A stretch of 64,000 nucleotides of DNA. Origin: Lactobacillus psittaci DSM 15354 (GTDB lineage: Bacteria; Bacillota; Bacilli; Lactobacillales; Lactobacillaceae). Of the stretch, positions 1 through 15,000 are shown in pieces. The stretch covers positions 250,693 to 314,692 of the forward strand of contig NZ_KE384473.1 of assembly GCF_000425905.1 (NCBI RefSeq). The letters run 5' to 3'. Both the position numbers and the translations under genes were made by a program. How positions within the stretch are numbered: position 1 is the first letter of the stretch; each line of letters opens with the position of its first letter. The notes under the pieces are model-generated. The model was not told where the DNA came from. It saw nothing but the letters and a program-made list of their open reading frames with translations, and made no database searches.

Positions 1-2
1 CC

Positions 3-3000
3 AGAAGCGTAACCCCAGGTGACGGTTTAGGTGCTAAGACTGTAACTTCAAGTGACTCAAGCTTCGACGTATACGTCAACTATGCTGCTGATGATCAAGT
101 AATTGAGGTTCAAGCCTTTGACCGTGACAATCTCGATAAGAGTGGTCAACCAACTACAATTGCTATCCCAGCCTCAGTTATTAAGACTTTAACTGGTAAG
201 AGTGGAACAACAGTTGACAGTTCTCAACTTCAAGGCGTAATTGATGGTATTAAGGATTACCTTGAAAAGAATGGTTATAAGTTTAGTGATATTGGTACTG
301 AACCAAAGAACTTTGATACTGATTCTTCATTTACCCAAACTGTTGCTGTTTACTTCAAGCATGCAACTACACCAATTGATGGTGATAACATCCCTAAGGA
401 TGCAACTGGCGTAACTCCAGACCAATTCCAAAAGACTGTTAAGAGAACTATTACTCTTAATGACCCAATTTCAGGCACTAAGACCATTTCTCAAGATTTC
501 ACTGTAACTAGAACTGGTAATTATGATCCAGTTAGCCACAAGGTAACTAGTTGGAACGAATGGAAAGGTACAAGTACAACCTTCACTGTTCCAGAAATTA
601 AAGGTTACACTGCAAGTTACACTGACAACATCAACGGTGATGGCAATGCTAATGTGGTTCCTGCATATGTTGTTAACACTAAGACTGATCCACAAGATCA
701 AAACATTACTGTTAAATATGTTGGTCAAGATGCTAGCCAAAATATTGTTTACAAAGACGGCTCTACTGTAATCGGTACTATTCCACTTAAGGGCAAAGTT
801 GGCGAAACTCAACAAATTGGTGAAACTATTAGTAGTAGTGTTCCATCTGGTTACCAAATTATTCCAGGTACAATTATTCCTGATAACACAACCTTAAAGG
901 ACACTAATCCTGATATTGTTATCCCAGTTCAAAGAATTGCTACTAAGATTACCGGTGGTCAAGACACTGATACTGATACTAAGTACAACTTGTCAAAGAC
1001 TGTTCATCGTCAAATTACCTTTAACAAGCCAAAGGGTGGTTCAAGTATTACCCAAGATGTAACTTATGTCAGAGATGTAACTATTTCACCAGCTACTCAT
1101 GATGCTAGTGGTGCTGAAATCCCTGAAAAGCGGACTTACTCTGACTGGAGACTTAAGGATGGTTCAGATCCTTACTTTGGCGATAAAGCAATTGATCAAG
1201 TTGATGGTTATGTAACTTCAATTGATGGCAAAGAAACTACGGTTGTTCCAAGTGCCCCAGTAACATTTGGCACTGATGCTGACAAGACTCCACAAGATGC
1301 AAGTCCTGTTGAAGTTGATTACACTGCAGTTGAAACTATCGATAAAGTTGAAGAAGGCACAAATATTAAGAAGCCGGATGGCAGTGGCAACTTAGAAAAT
1401 AGTGACTTAAACGACACTGTTGTACGTAAGATTTATGAAACTGCTCCAGGTCAAACCACGCCAACTTTGGTTCAGACTCAAACAGTTAACGTTAAACGTA
1501 CTGCTATGGTTGATCCAATTACTAAAACTGTAATTGGCTTCACTGACTGGGTCCCAGCTGATGAAAACAACAAGACTCTTGAAGCTTACACTCCAACTGC
1601 TCATGCTGGGTACACTCCTTCAGTTGCTCAAGTTGATGCTAAAGTTGTTGATGCAAAGACTCCACACTTAATTGAAGTATACATTTCATACAACAACCAG
1701 GCTCAAAAGCAAGTAATTAGCTATGTTGATAAGGATAATGGCAACAAGGTAGTACGTACTCAAACTATTACTGGTGTAACTGATGGTGGTAACGTAACTG
1801 AAAACTTAGAAATCCCTTCAGGTTATGAACTTGATTCCTCTAAGCCAGCAGTTAACGTAACTCTTGATACTACTAAAGGTACTGTAACTTCACAATTTGG
1901 TAATGCCACCGGTACAATCTATGTTAAGGCTAGTCAAGATACTTACACTAAGGACAATGTACCAGAAAACTTACGTGATCAAGTAGTTAAGGAAGTTACT
2001 AGAACGATTACGGTTAACCGTCCTGGCGATAAGACTCCACAAGTAATTAAGCAAACTGTTATCTTCCACAGAACGATTAAGTTTGATAAAGTTACTGGTC
2101 AAGTTATTCCTGATACTGCAAGTGCATGGTTAACTGATGATAATAAGGCTAGTGGTACTTGGGAAGAATATGATGCACCAACAATTGCTGGTTATGTTCC
2201 AACCACTGCTACAGTTGCTAGTCAAACTGTTACTGCAGATACTGCAAATAGCGACATTACCATTAACTACACCGACAACACCCAAAACCTTAAGTTAAAG
2301 GCAGTGGACGATGCTAATAGTGGTTCTGAAATTACTATTCCAAGTGGTTTAACTACTGAAATTAAGGGTACAAGCAGCACACCAGTTGACCAAGATAAGC
2401 TTCAAGGTGCAATTGACAAGATTGTTAAGGCAATTGAAAGTGAAGGCTACAAGTTTGTTGGAAAGAACACCATTGATAATTATGATGATGATTCAAAGAC
2501 TGATCAATGGATTACTATTCACTTCACTCACCAAACTGAAAATGATGACCAAAGTCAACTTCCAGCTGGTACCACTCATGAAGATTTAACTAAGACCATC
2601 ACTAGAACTATCCACGTTCAAGGTGAACCAACTAAGGGCAGTCATGATGAAACTCAAACTGCTACTGCAACTCGTAAGGCAATTTACGACAAGATAGCTA
2701 AGAAGGTTACTGGTTACACTGATTGGACTGGCTCAATTCCTGTATTCAGCGTTAACCAATACACTGGCTACACTTCACAAGTTGATGGTAAGGATGCTAA
2801 GGAAGTTGCTAGCGTAACTATTGATAACAACACACCAGCTACGCTTGAAAGTACTGTAACTTATAAAGCAGGTGAAGCTACTCAAACCATTAACTACGTA
2901 ACTGAAGATGGTACTAAAGTTGGTACAACTTCAATGTCTGGTAATGTTGGCAATGTACTTGGTGAAGACGTTGTTACTGCAATTAATGGTCATATTCCAA

Positions 3001-6000
3001 CTGGCTATGAATTAGTTCCAGGTCAAAACTTTACTAGTTATGAAAATAACAAGTTTACAACTGATGACAATCCAATCAACGTTTACGTCAAGGTAACTGG
3101 TAACACTATTTCACATGATGGTACTAAACCAGAAGGTCTAACTGATGATCAATGGAACGGTAGAAATAAGACCGTAACTAGAACTATTAACTTCTTCAAT
3201 GCTGATGGCACAGAAGATACTGCTAAGAAAGTTACTCAAAACATTAACCTTGGTGCAGATGTCTTATACGACCCAATCAACAAGAAGTTCCTTGGTTACA
3301 CTAACTGGAGAATTATTTCAGGTTCATGGAATTCAGAAGATTTAACTGATAAGACCCCAGCAGGTATGGATGCTACGATTGATGGTCACGTAACTACTTA
3401 TGTTCCATCAGGCACAGTTGATGTTAACAACCCTCAAAACCAAGAAGTTGATGTTCACTTTAAGGCAAAAGAAGGATTAAGCTTCACTGTTCAATACCAA
3501 ACTGATAGTGGCGTAATTCTCAAGAGTTACACTATTAAGGGTAAGGCTAACCAAAAAGGTGTTGCTTTAGCTGACGGTACAACTACAGTTCCAACTGGCT
3601 ACAGTGTTGAAGCAAAGTCTCAAGCTGCATATGATGCTTTGAAGACTGGTAACCACAACTTCGGTACAAGTGATGAAACTGTAACTATCTATGTTCAATC
3701 AGCTGGTACTGATGAAATCGGTCCAGATCAACCTACCAAGTTACCTAGTGGTGTAACAGTAGACGACTTAAAGAAGACTGTTACTAGAACAGCTACTATT
3801 CATAAGACTGATGGCACAACTAAAGACTTAGATGCCCAAACTGTAAGCTTTACTCGTAAGGCAATTGTTGACAAGGCAACTGGTGCCTTTAAGGGCTTCA
3901 CAGCTTGGACTCCAGAAAACGGTACTTGGGCTGATGAAACTAGTCAAGTTCCTGATGTTGCTGGTTATACTACTGTTAACAAGGATAAGCTTGGTCAAGT
4001 AACTGTAACTGGTGATATGGAAGATCAACATATTGATGTCTTCTACCTTGACTCAACTCAAAAGGCTAAGATTGAAGCTTACACTACTGATGGAACCCAA
4101 TTAACTATTCCATCTAGCTACACTACTGAAATTTCTGGTAAATCAGGTTCAGGTATTGCTGGTAAGGCAATTAATGACGTTATTACTTACTTCAAGGGTG
4201 AAGGTTACAGCTTTGATCACCAAGATGTTGATACTTACGACACTGACAGCAATACTGATCAAACTGTAAAGCTTTACTTCACTAAGGGTGAAAAGAATTA
4301 CGATTCAAACACTCCAGATAGTGATTTACCAAAGAAGGTAAACATCCCTGGTGAAACTAGCCCACGTGACTTAACTCACGCTGACTTGTACAAGACAGTA
4401 ACTAGAACTATTACCACTGAAACTCCAGATGGCAAATCTTCAAGCTTCACGCAAACTGTTGTTGCAACTAGAACCGCTACAGTTGATCAAACTACTAAGA
4501 ATGTCACCTTCAGTAGTTGGAATTACTCAAATGATGGACAATTTGCATCATATGATGTTCCACAACTTACTGGTTACACTTCAACTGTTAACGGTACTGC
4601 CGCAACTACTGTTGCTTCTGCTAGCGCTAAGGATAGCAACGGTAACCCAATTGATGGGGATGCTGTAACTATTAAATACACTGGCAACACCAAACCTGTC
4701 ACACCAACTGATACAGGTGATGTAACGATTCCTACCGGCGCTAAGAAAGGTGACGGTACATCTGACTTAACTAAGCAGGACTTATTCCAAACTATCACTA
4801 GAACAATCAATGACTACAAAGATGGTGATGCTAAAGCTCCAACAACCACTACTCAAGAAGTAACTTACAAGCGTACAGCAACTCTTGATGCTAACGGTAA
4901 AGTAATTGGCTACAGTGATTGGGAACTTGTAAATGGTTCTAAGAGTCAATGGGATGCATACACTATCACTGCTCCAGCAGGTTACACTTCAGATGCCGGT
5001 AGTCAGATTGATGCTTATAAGCCAGGTCCAGATTCACAAAATCAAACGATTGATATTCACTATGCTCCTGAAACTAAGCAAGTTGAAATTACTTACACCT
5101 ACACTAATCCTAAGACTGAAGAAAAGACTGTTGTTGACACTGATCACACTTCAGTTACGACTGGCAAAGAAACAACTATTACGCCAGAACCTCCAACCGG
5201 TTATGATGTAGATCCTAATCATGAAAGTGAAGTACCCAAGACTATTACTACTACAGATGGTTCAACTAAGACTGATGATAAGGGCAAAACTAGTCCAATC
5301 AGTCAGCCAATTGATATCCCTGTAGTACAGCATGTTGACACTTATTCTGAAGGTAACGTTCCAGCAGGCACTAAGAAGAGTGATGGTACTCCAATTACCA
5401 ATAGTGATTTAGCTGCTGATGTAACCAGAACTATCACCATTAATGTTCCAGGCCAAAATGCACAAGTTATCAAGCAAGGTCCAGTTCACATGACTAGAAC
5501 TGTTTCTATCAACCGTGCTACTGGTGAAGTAACATTTGGTAACTGGTCAGCAAATGGTCAATTTGACGCATACTCAAATGTTCCAACAGTTGAGGGTTAC
5601 ACTGCTTCTCAAACTAGTGTTGCTGCTGTAACTCCAGATGATCCATCTAAGAACTACGATGTAGTAATTAACTACACTCCAAACACTGCTAATATTACTT
5701 ACTCAGCAGTTGACCGTGAAAATGGTACTGACAGTCCACTTGATGTATCTGACTTAGATGTCACTGTTGATAACAGCAAGGGCAGAAGCGAAGCTGACAT
5801 TAAGAAGGATACTGATAGCGTAATTAGCGCAATCAAGGGTAAATTCTTAGCTCAAGGTTACAAGTACGAAACTATTGAAGGGACTAAGTTAGTCTTTACT
5901 AAGGATACTGAGTCTAAGTCAACCATTCCTTCAGGAACTACTGATACCACTGGTAAAGAAGTTACTGATAAAGACTTGACTCAAAGCTTCACTAGAACAA

Positions 6001-9000
6001 TTAATGTCAAAGGCGTTGATGGCAACGTAACTACTTACAAGCAAACTGTTACTGGTCACCGTCAAGCAATTATTGACAAGACTAGTGGTAAAGTAACTGG
6101 ATTTACTCCTTGGGTATATGACAATAACGACACTTATGACCAATTCGGAATTAGTCAAGTTAAGGGCTACACTTCATACGTTGGCACTAACTCTGACTAC
6201 AGTGATGGCAGTCAAAAGACCTTCGTTGAAGAAGTAACTAATGTAAATAGCGATGCTACAGTTTACGTTCACTACGAAAAGGATGAAAACGACGCTAAGG
6301 CGCAAATCCAATTCAAGGATGTAACTACTGGTAAAAATGTTGGCGATGCTAAAGAAGTAACTGGCCCATCCGGTGAAACTAAGGAATTTGACTTAACCGC
6401 ACCAAGTGGCTATGACTTTGTTGACTCAAGTGACGCTAAGAAGAACATTACCTTCTCAACAGATGGCAAGACTATCATTGTTCCTGTTTACGTAAAGCAT
6501 CACACTGATACGATTGGTCCAAAGGACACTATTCCAGCAGGCACTAAGAAAGAAGACGGCACTGACTTAACTAGTGCTGACTTAACTGGTACTGCAACTA
6601 GAACAATCATTGTTCATAAGCTTGATGGTTCGTCTACTTCTGATACTTCTGAAACTCAAAATGTTGCAATGCATAGAACTGCAATCATCGATGATGCTAC
6701 TAAGACCGCTACCTTAACTCCTTGGGTTGCTGATGATGCACAAAATGCTTCATTTGCTGAATATGCTCCAGATAAGGTTGCTGGCTACACCACTTTAGTT
6801 GACGGTGCTCCAAAAGACACTGTTGCTAGTGAAACTCCAACTAGCCCAGTTAAGGAAACTGTTAACGTAACTTATAAGGCTAGCCAAAAGTCTGCCGAAA
6901 TTCGCTACGTTGATAAGGCCCACAACAACACTGTTGTTAAGACTGATGTTGTGACTGGTGCACCTGGTCAAAAGGTAACTAACATTTCTACTTCAGTACC
7001 TACTGGCTACGTCTTAGATGTCGGTCAAAAGGTTCCTACCGAAGTTGATATTGCAGCAGGTGATCAAGCAACTGATCCTACTATTGTTTACGTTCACCAA
7101 GAAACTCAGCCTTTGACTGATGAAGATGCTAAAAAGCATGGTGTTTTTGATAGTGACTTACATAGAACCGTAACTAGAACTGTCATTATCAATGAACCAG
7201 GTAAGGATAGTAAGACTTACACTCAAGTTGCCCACTTCAGCCGTCAAGCTGTTTTGAATAAGGCAACTGGTGCCATCACTTACACTGCTTGGACTTCAGA
7301 AGACAGTCACTTTGATGCAATTAGTATTCCAACTGTAGCTGGTTACACTTCAACTGTAGCAGCTAGCGATGCAAGTGTTGCTGCTAAAGATGTCACAGCT
7401 GAAGACAGAGACAGCTTCGTAGTAGTTAACTACACAGCAGGTGATCAAGACTTAACTATTCGTTTGCACGATGTAACTGATTCTTCTAAGTCTGTTGATA
7501 TTGCAATTCCAGCAGGTGTAACTAGTGTATTCCACGGCAAGAGTGGTGCACCAATTGATTCAACTGATTTACGGACTGCTATTAGTGCAATTAAGAGTAA
7601 ATTAGCTGAGCAAGGTTACCAATACGTTGGTGAAAACATGCCAATTGATTACGATACTGATAGTAGCGTAATGCAATACCTTGACATGAACTTCAAGCGG
7701 ATTAGTGACACAGTTGGTCCTAACGATCCAATTCCTTCAGGCATTAAGAAAGATGACGGTACTGACTTAACTAAGGATGATTTAACTAAGTCTATAACTA
7801 GAACCATCTACACGACTAATCCAGAAGGTAACACTACTCACTTCACTCAAACAGTTGTTGTAACTAGAACTGCAACAATTGACATGAACACTAAGAAAGT
7901 TACTAAGCTTTCTGACTGGTCAAGTGCAAACTTTGATGAATACACTGCTCCTAAATTCAAGAACTACACTGTTAAGATTGATGTTGATGGGGATGCCAAT
8001 GGTAATGTTGTTGGCCGTGCAGTAACTGAAGCTGAAATTAACAGTGGCAAGGCTCCTGATGTTCACATTACTTACATTGGCAACACTCAAGAAGCTACCC
8101 CAACTCAGATTCCAACTGGAGCAACTAAGGGTGATGGATCTAGCTTAACTAAGGATGACTTAGAAAAATCAGTAACTAGAACGATTCACTTTGTTGATGA
8201 AAAAGGCAATAAGGTATCTGATGATAGTGTAGAAACAGTAACCTTCTCAAGAACTGCAACCTTAGACAAGAATGGTAAGGTAATTAGTTACAGCGACTGG
8301 ACTCAATCAGGTAGTTGGGATGATGTAACTAGTCCTGAAAAGGCTGGCTACAAGGCAACTATTAGCACAATTCCAGCTGTAGCCTTGACTCCAGAAACTG
8401 CTAAGTCTGTAGAAATTACCGTAACTTACAAGCCTGACCGCTTAATTGGTCACATCAAGTTCGTTGACGATAAGACTGGTGCTATAGTTTCAGACAAGAT
8501 TGTTGATGCTAAGGCTGATCAAAAAGGCGTTGCAACTAATGCTTCAGTTCCTGAAGGCTACGAAATTGCTGCTGATTCAGACGTTAAGAGCGTTCCAGAA
8601 AGCATAGACTTTGGTACAACTGATCCAGCAGATGTCATTATCAAAGTTAGCCAAAAGGTTGATAATGTTGACCCAGAGAAGATTCCTGAAGGTGCTAAGA
8701 AGAGTGATGGTACTCCATTAACTAAGGATGACTTAGAAAAGACCATTACTCGTCACATTCACTTTGTATATCCAACTAGCTACAAGGGAACTAAGGATAC
8801 TGACTTTGATCAAACTGTAAAAGTTACTCGGACAGCCCAATACAATGAAGCTACTAAGACCGTAATCTTTGGCGACTGGACTACTCCAACCTTTGCTCAA
8901 TATGGTTTAAGCCAATACGATGGTTTCATTTCACAAGTTGATGGCAAGAACGCTACTGAAGTACCAACTTACACCGTAACTAAGAATGACATCACGGCTG

Positions 9001-12000
9001 GTAAAGTTGCTGATGTCAACGTAACTTACATTGTTGGTAATAAGAGCTTTAACGTTCACTTCATCGATGTTAAGACTGGCAAGGAAGTACTTAGTGTAGT
9101 TCCTTACTCAGGCAAAATTGGTAGCGATGTAACAATTGATCAAACTAAGTGGACTTTAGGTAACTACGAACTTGTTAAGGGTCAAAACATTCCAAGCTCA
9201 GTTAAATTAGCTTCTGATACTGCTGACCTTTATGTAATGGTAGACCACAAGACTACTGGCTACGATTCAAATAATCCAGGTTCATACAAATTAACTAAGA
9301 CCATTACCAGAACGATCAAGTCAGTAGACCCAGTAACTGGTGCTGTAACTACTCTTAAGACTGATACAGTAACCTTTACTAGAACTGCTACTGTTGATAA
9401 TGTTGATGGCAGCGTAACTTACAGCGACTGGAAAGCTAGTGGTGACACTACTTGGGCAGACTACACTGCACCAACAATTACTGGCTACACTGCAACTCCT
9501 GCTACTGTAACTGGCAAGACTGTAACTAGTGCTGATAGTGACGAAACTGATGTCATTACTTACACTGCTAATAGTCACAACATCACGGTTAACTACCAAG
9601 ATGCTAATGGCAAGAATGTTGGTACTAAGACTCTTACTGGTAAGACTGGCGATACTATTCCGGTTGATGCACAATCTGGCTTACCTCAAGGCTACGAACT
9701 TGACCCAACTAGTCCAGCTCCATCTACTTACAAGGTAACTGGTGATGGCAACCAAACAATTACTGTTAAGGTAATTACTGGTTCTCACACCTACAAGCCA
9801 GATGATCCTAACATTCCAGCTAATGTTGACTTAACTAAGACCATTACTAGAACTGTTAACATCGTTGATCCTCATACTCGTAAGATCACTACTCAAACTC
9901 AAAGCGTAACTTACACCAGAACTGCTACTGTTAACGCAGCAACTGGTAGGGTAACTTACACTGATTGGGTAGCAGGTAACACCACTGGTGATGTGGTTAA
10001 GAATAATGACGGCGTAAGCTTCAATGCTATTACTGCTCCAAGTCACACAGGCTACACTCCAGTAGTTGACGGCAAGTTAGATCAATTAACTATTACCCCT
10101 GACTCAACAGACAGTGTCGTAAACATTACTTACGCTCCAACTGATCAAACTGTAGTAATTAAGGCTGTTGATGATGATAATAAAGCAGCCGATATTACTT
10201 CATTAATCACTCCAGCAATTGCTAATATTACTGGTAAGAGTGATGACGCAATTGATGCTGGCAAGATTAGTAGCGCAATTGCAGCTGCTAAGACTGCTTT
10301 AGGTGACAAGTACGAATTTGTTGGTCATGATCCACTTACTCAATATGACGAAGATGGCAACACCAACCAAACCTTAGTTCTTCACTTCAAGCACAAGACT
10401 GAAACTCTTGATAAAGACCACACTGGTTCTGGTAATGAATCTGACTTTGTCAAGGAAGTAACTAGAACAATTCACTTAACTGACACTACTAATGCCACTC
10501 ACGATTACGTACAACACGCAACCGTATCAAGAACTGCTACTAAGGACCTTGTGACTGGCACAGTAACTTACTCTGAATGGTCAGCTGGTAAGTTTGATGA
10601 ATTTGATATTCCACAAGTAACTGGTTACAAGTCATACGCAGGTCCAAGTCAAACTGACCAAAGTCAAGCAGACAAGGTAGCAAGTGCAGCTGTTACTGTT
10701 GATGCTTCAACCAAGCTTCCTCAAAATGGTGCAGATGTTTACGTATCATACAAGGGCAATGAAGATACTACTCAAGCCATTCAATATGTAGATATTGCAA
10801 CTGGTAAAGTAGTTAAGGCTGACAATGTAACTGGCAGTGTTGGTCAAAGCGTTTCATACACTGGTTCATTACCTAAGGGCTACGAATTAGCAAATGATTC
10901 ATCAATCCCAACTTCAGTAACTATTTCTAGTGATAACACTCCAGTTAAGGTTTATGTAAGACAAACCACTTACACTAATGCTAACAAGCCAAGTGACTTG
11001 ACTGATCCTCTGTCAGAAACTATTACTAGAACTATTAAGTTCAGTGGTATTACACATGATCCTGTTGTTCAAACAGTAACCTTTAACCGGACTGCAACTT
11101 GGAATGCTAGTGAAAACAAGTATGACTTAAGTGCCTGGACTGCTGAAGACGGCAACAAGTGGGCCTTCTACAATGCACCACAAGTTGCTGGCTACACTGG
11201 CACTGCTGATCACCTTGATCAAGTAACAGTAACTCCAGAAACTAAAGATGATACTGAAACTATTGTCTACACTCCAAATGCACAAACTGCTCGAGTAATC
11301 GTTAAGGATTCAGACAACAGTGATTCAGTAATTAGCGTTCAAAATGTATCTGGCGTAACTGGTGGTACAACTCCAGTAACAGTAACTATTCCTAAGGGTT
11401 ATGAACTTGATACTGCTAGAACTGCTAGCTTGCCAACTTCAGTAGCATTCAGCAAGGACGGCACTCCAACTGCTGACACCATTGTTTACTTGAAGCACAA
11501 GATTAGTTCAGATCAAACTGACTGGCCAGGTAGTGATGATGACTACAAGAAGGCTACCCAAATGGATGTAACAAGAACTGTAATCATTACACTTCCAGGT
11601 CAATCTGCTAAGACTGAGGTTCAAAGGGTTCACTTCACTAGAACGATTACCTTTGATGCCGTAACTGGTCAAATCAAGTCAACTGGTGCTTGGACTGCAG
11701 AAGGTGATTCAAACTTTGATGCAATTACTGATGCTCCTGCAACTACTACTTACCAAGGCACAAGCTATAGTCGTCACATTACTTCAGATAGTACTTTGAC
11801 AACTGAACAAGGCGACAGCGCAATTGCTCAAGAAGCTGTAACTAGTGATACTAAGTCATACACCGTTCACGTTGACTACGCAGCTGACTCAAGCAATTTG
11901 AAGTTCACTGCCGTTGATGACAACGATAATAGTGACATTTCACTTGATGGCTTAGGCGTTACTACGACAATTACACATGAATCTGGTCAAACTCCTGATC

Positions 12001-15000
12001 AAACTCAAGTTGATACAGCTGAACAAGCAATTATTGCTAAGTTAACTGCTGCAGGTTACAGCTACCAATCTGTTGATACTACTAATCCAAATAACTATGT
12101 CCTTCACTTCAATCACAATATAGTTTATGTCAATGACAAGGATCATGCTCCTAAAGGCTATACTCTTCAAGACTTAACTAAGGTCATTGAAAGAAAGATT
12201 AACTTTGTATATCAAGATCAAAGTAATCCAATGAACTACACCAATACTGAAACTTATGTCTTGAGTAGAACTGCCGAAATTGACTTAGCTACTAAGACGG
12301 TAACTTACACTGATTGGACAGTTATTAAGAACGGTAGAAAATCAGCTAACTTGACCATGTCAAGTAGTCCAATTCCAGCCCAACCTTCTGGTTATGTCTT
12401 TGAACAAATGAAGGAATATCAATCTAATTCAAGTTCATTTATTCCTGCAACTAGATTGACTGATGACTTGATTGATAATTATGATTCAATCAAGAACAAT
12501 CCTAGTGATCCAAGATACCGTGCCTTCAACATTGAAGTTGACTACACCACTAACTCCAAGACTATTCCAATCGTCTTTGAAGATGTTGATAATTACAATG
12601 AGCAGGTAACTCCAGCTTCTCAAGACACCATTTCAGCAACAATGGGTCAAAGAGTAAGTAAGGCCTTTGATGATGATTATCTTGAACGTCAATTAGGCGA
12701 TAAGTACGAATATGTGACTGGTGATGAATATGATGCTGACTTTGTTCTAGGTTCAGATAACACTCCTAGTCAGTTAGTAATTTATGTAAAGCATAAGCAA
12801 AAGCAAGTTACTGAAACTAAGACTGCTACTAGAACAATCGCTTACGTTGATCCAGATGGTTCAAAAGCAACTTCAACGCAAAAGACCACTTACACTCGAA
12901 CTGATACTGTTGATGCAGTAACTGGCAAGGTAACTAGTTACTCTGCTTGGACTGGTACTCCATGGACCAGCACTTCAGTTACAAACTATCCTGGCTACAC
13001 TACTTATGTAGATGGTGTTGCCACTGATACTGTATCTGAACAAGCTCCAAACATGGATCTTGATAATCCAGATGTCACTGTTCATGTAACTTACGTTGGT
13101 AACCCAGCTTCAGTTAACGTTAAATACGTTGACGATTCTGGCCAAACCATCGCAACTGTTCCATACACTGGCCGTGTAGGTGATACGACAACTATCACAA
13201 CTACTGCACCTAAGGGTTACAAGATTAAGACCGACTTGCCAGACAAGAATTACAAGTTTGGTCCAACTAACAGCGACTTAACTGTTACCGTAACTCCAGA
13301 TACTCAAACTTACACTGATCCATCTAAAGCACCAGCAGCTGTAGCTGCACTTATGACCAAGACCGTAACTCGTCACATCGAAATTGTTTACCCAGATGGC
13401 TACACTGGTGAAAAGGTAGCTACTCCAATTGACCAAAGCGTAACCTTCGAACGTACTGTCAAAGTTGACCTTACTAAGTCTGGTGCTGACCGCTACGTTT
13501 TAGGTAACTGGCATGTCAAGGGTAGCGATGAATCGCAAGGTTCATGGGCTAAAGTTGATTTAACCAAGATTAATGGTTACCACACTGACCAAGGAATCGA
13601 TGCTGCAACTGTTACTGGTGATAGCGACAATGTCAACTTGACTGTTCACTACTTGGCAGATGATGCCCAATTAGGTGTCAAGGCAGTTGATGATACTGAT
13701 AACAGCGACATTACTTCAAAGATTAGTCAAGCAATTGCTAATATTACTGGTAAGACTGATCAAGCGGTTGATGCTACTAAGATTAAGGATGCTGTTGCCT
13801 CTGCTAAAGAGCAACTTGAGAAGTTAGGTTACAAGTTTGTTGATACTGATGTAGTAACTAAGTTTGATGATGTTGCTGATACTGCTGCTAAGCCAAGTCA
13901 ATACTTAGTAATTCACTTCACTCACGCAAGTGATACATACAACCATGGTGACAAGGACTTACCAACTGGTGTAACTGATTCTGATTTAACTAAGAGCGTA
14001 ACTCGTAAGATTATTGTTCACACTCCAGATAACAACACTTCAACCATTACGCAAACTACCACCTTTGGCAGAACTGCTAGTGTTGATAAGATAACTGGTG
14101 CGGTAACTTATGGCAAGTGGACGCCAACTGATGGCGAATTTGACCAATACGACATCCCTCAACTCGAAGGCTACACTACTAGTGTTAAATACAGTGGGGA
14201 TGAAAAAGCTACTGACGCTACTAGCGTTAAGAAGGCTAGTGCAGTTGACAGTCAAGGTAACCCAGTTAACGGTAATCAAGTCGATGTTTACTACAACGCA
14301 AAAGATGGCTCACAAGAAATTAAGTACCAAGATGAAGGCGGCAATGACAAGGGTAGTCAAACCTTAACTGGTAAGACTGGTGATGTTGTTAAGGTTGATC
14401 AAACTAAGATTCCTTCAGGCTACGAAGTAGTTCCAGGGACTAATAACCCAACTACTGTAACTATTCCAGCTAAACCTAGTGATCCAATCATTATCAAGGT
14501 TCAACCTAAGATTGATGTCATTACTTTAGACAATAAGCCTGATACTGTTAAGGACAGTGAGTTAACCAAGGTTGTAACTCGTGTAATCAATGTTTACAAG
14601 CCTGGTCAAACCACTCCTGTACCTACTACACAAAAAGTAGTCTTCACCAGAACTGCTAAGTACAATGAAGCAACTAAGTCAGTTGAAGTTGATTCATACT
14701 CAGCTTGGGTTCCTGTAAGTGGTAACAAGTTCAGTGAATTCAATGCTCCAACTATTACTGGCTACACTCCAGATACGAATGCACCAGAAGTTGAAGTAAC
14801 TCCTGACACCAAAGACAGCCATGTTGATATTCACTACACAGCTGTCAAGAACTTAACTGCTCACATCATTTACGTTGATGATGACAATAATGAGACTCCA
14901 GTTAAGGTTGATAGCGTAACTGGTCTTGGCGCAGGCGATACTCATGAATACACTGCAATTGCTCCGGCTGGCTACGACTTAGCTAAGGGTCAAGCTACTA

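Noticed and set aside
654-656. GTG at 654 as the start of the giant gene
   Set aside because: The frame is open back to the edge and codes for a complete C linker and most of a B2 module upstream; no ribosome site is seen.
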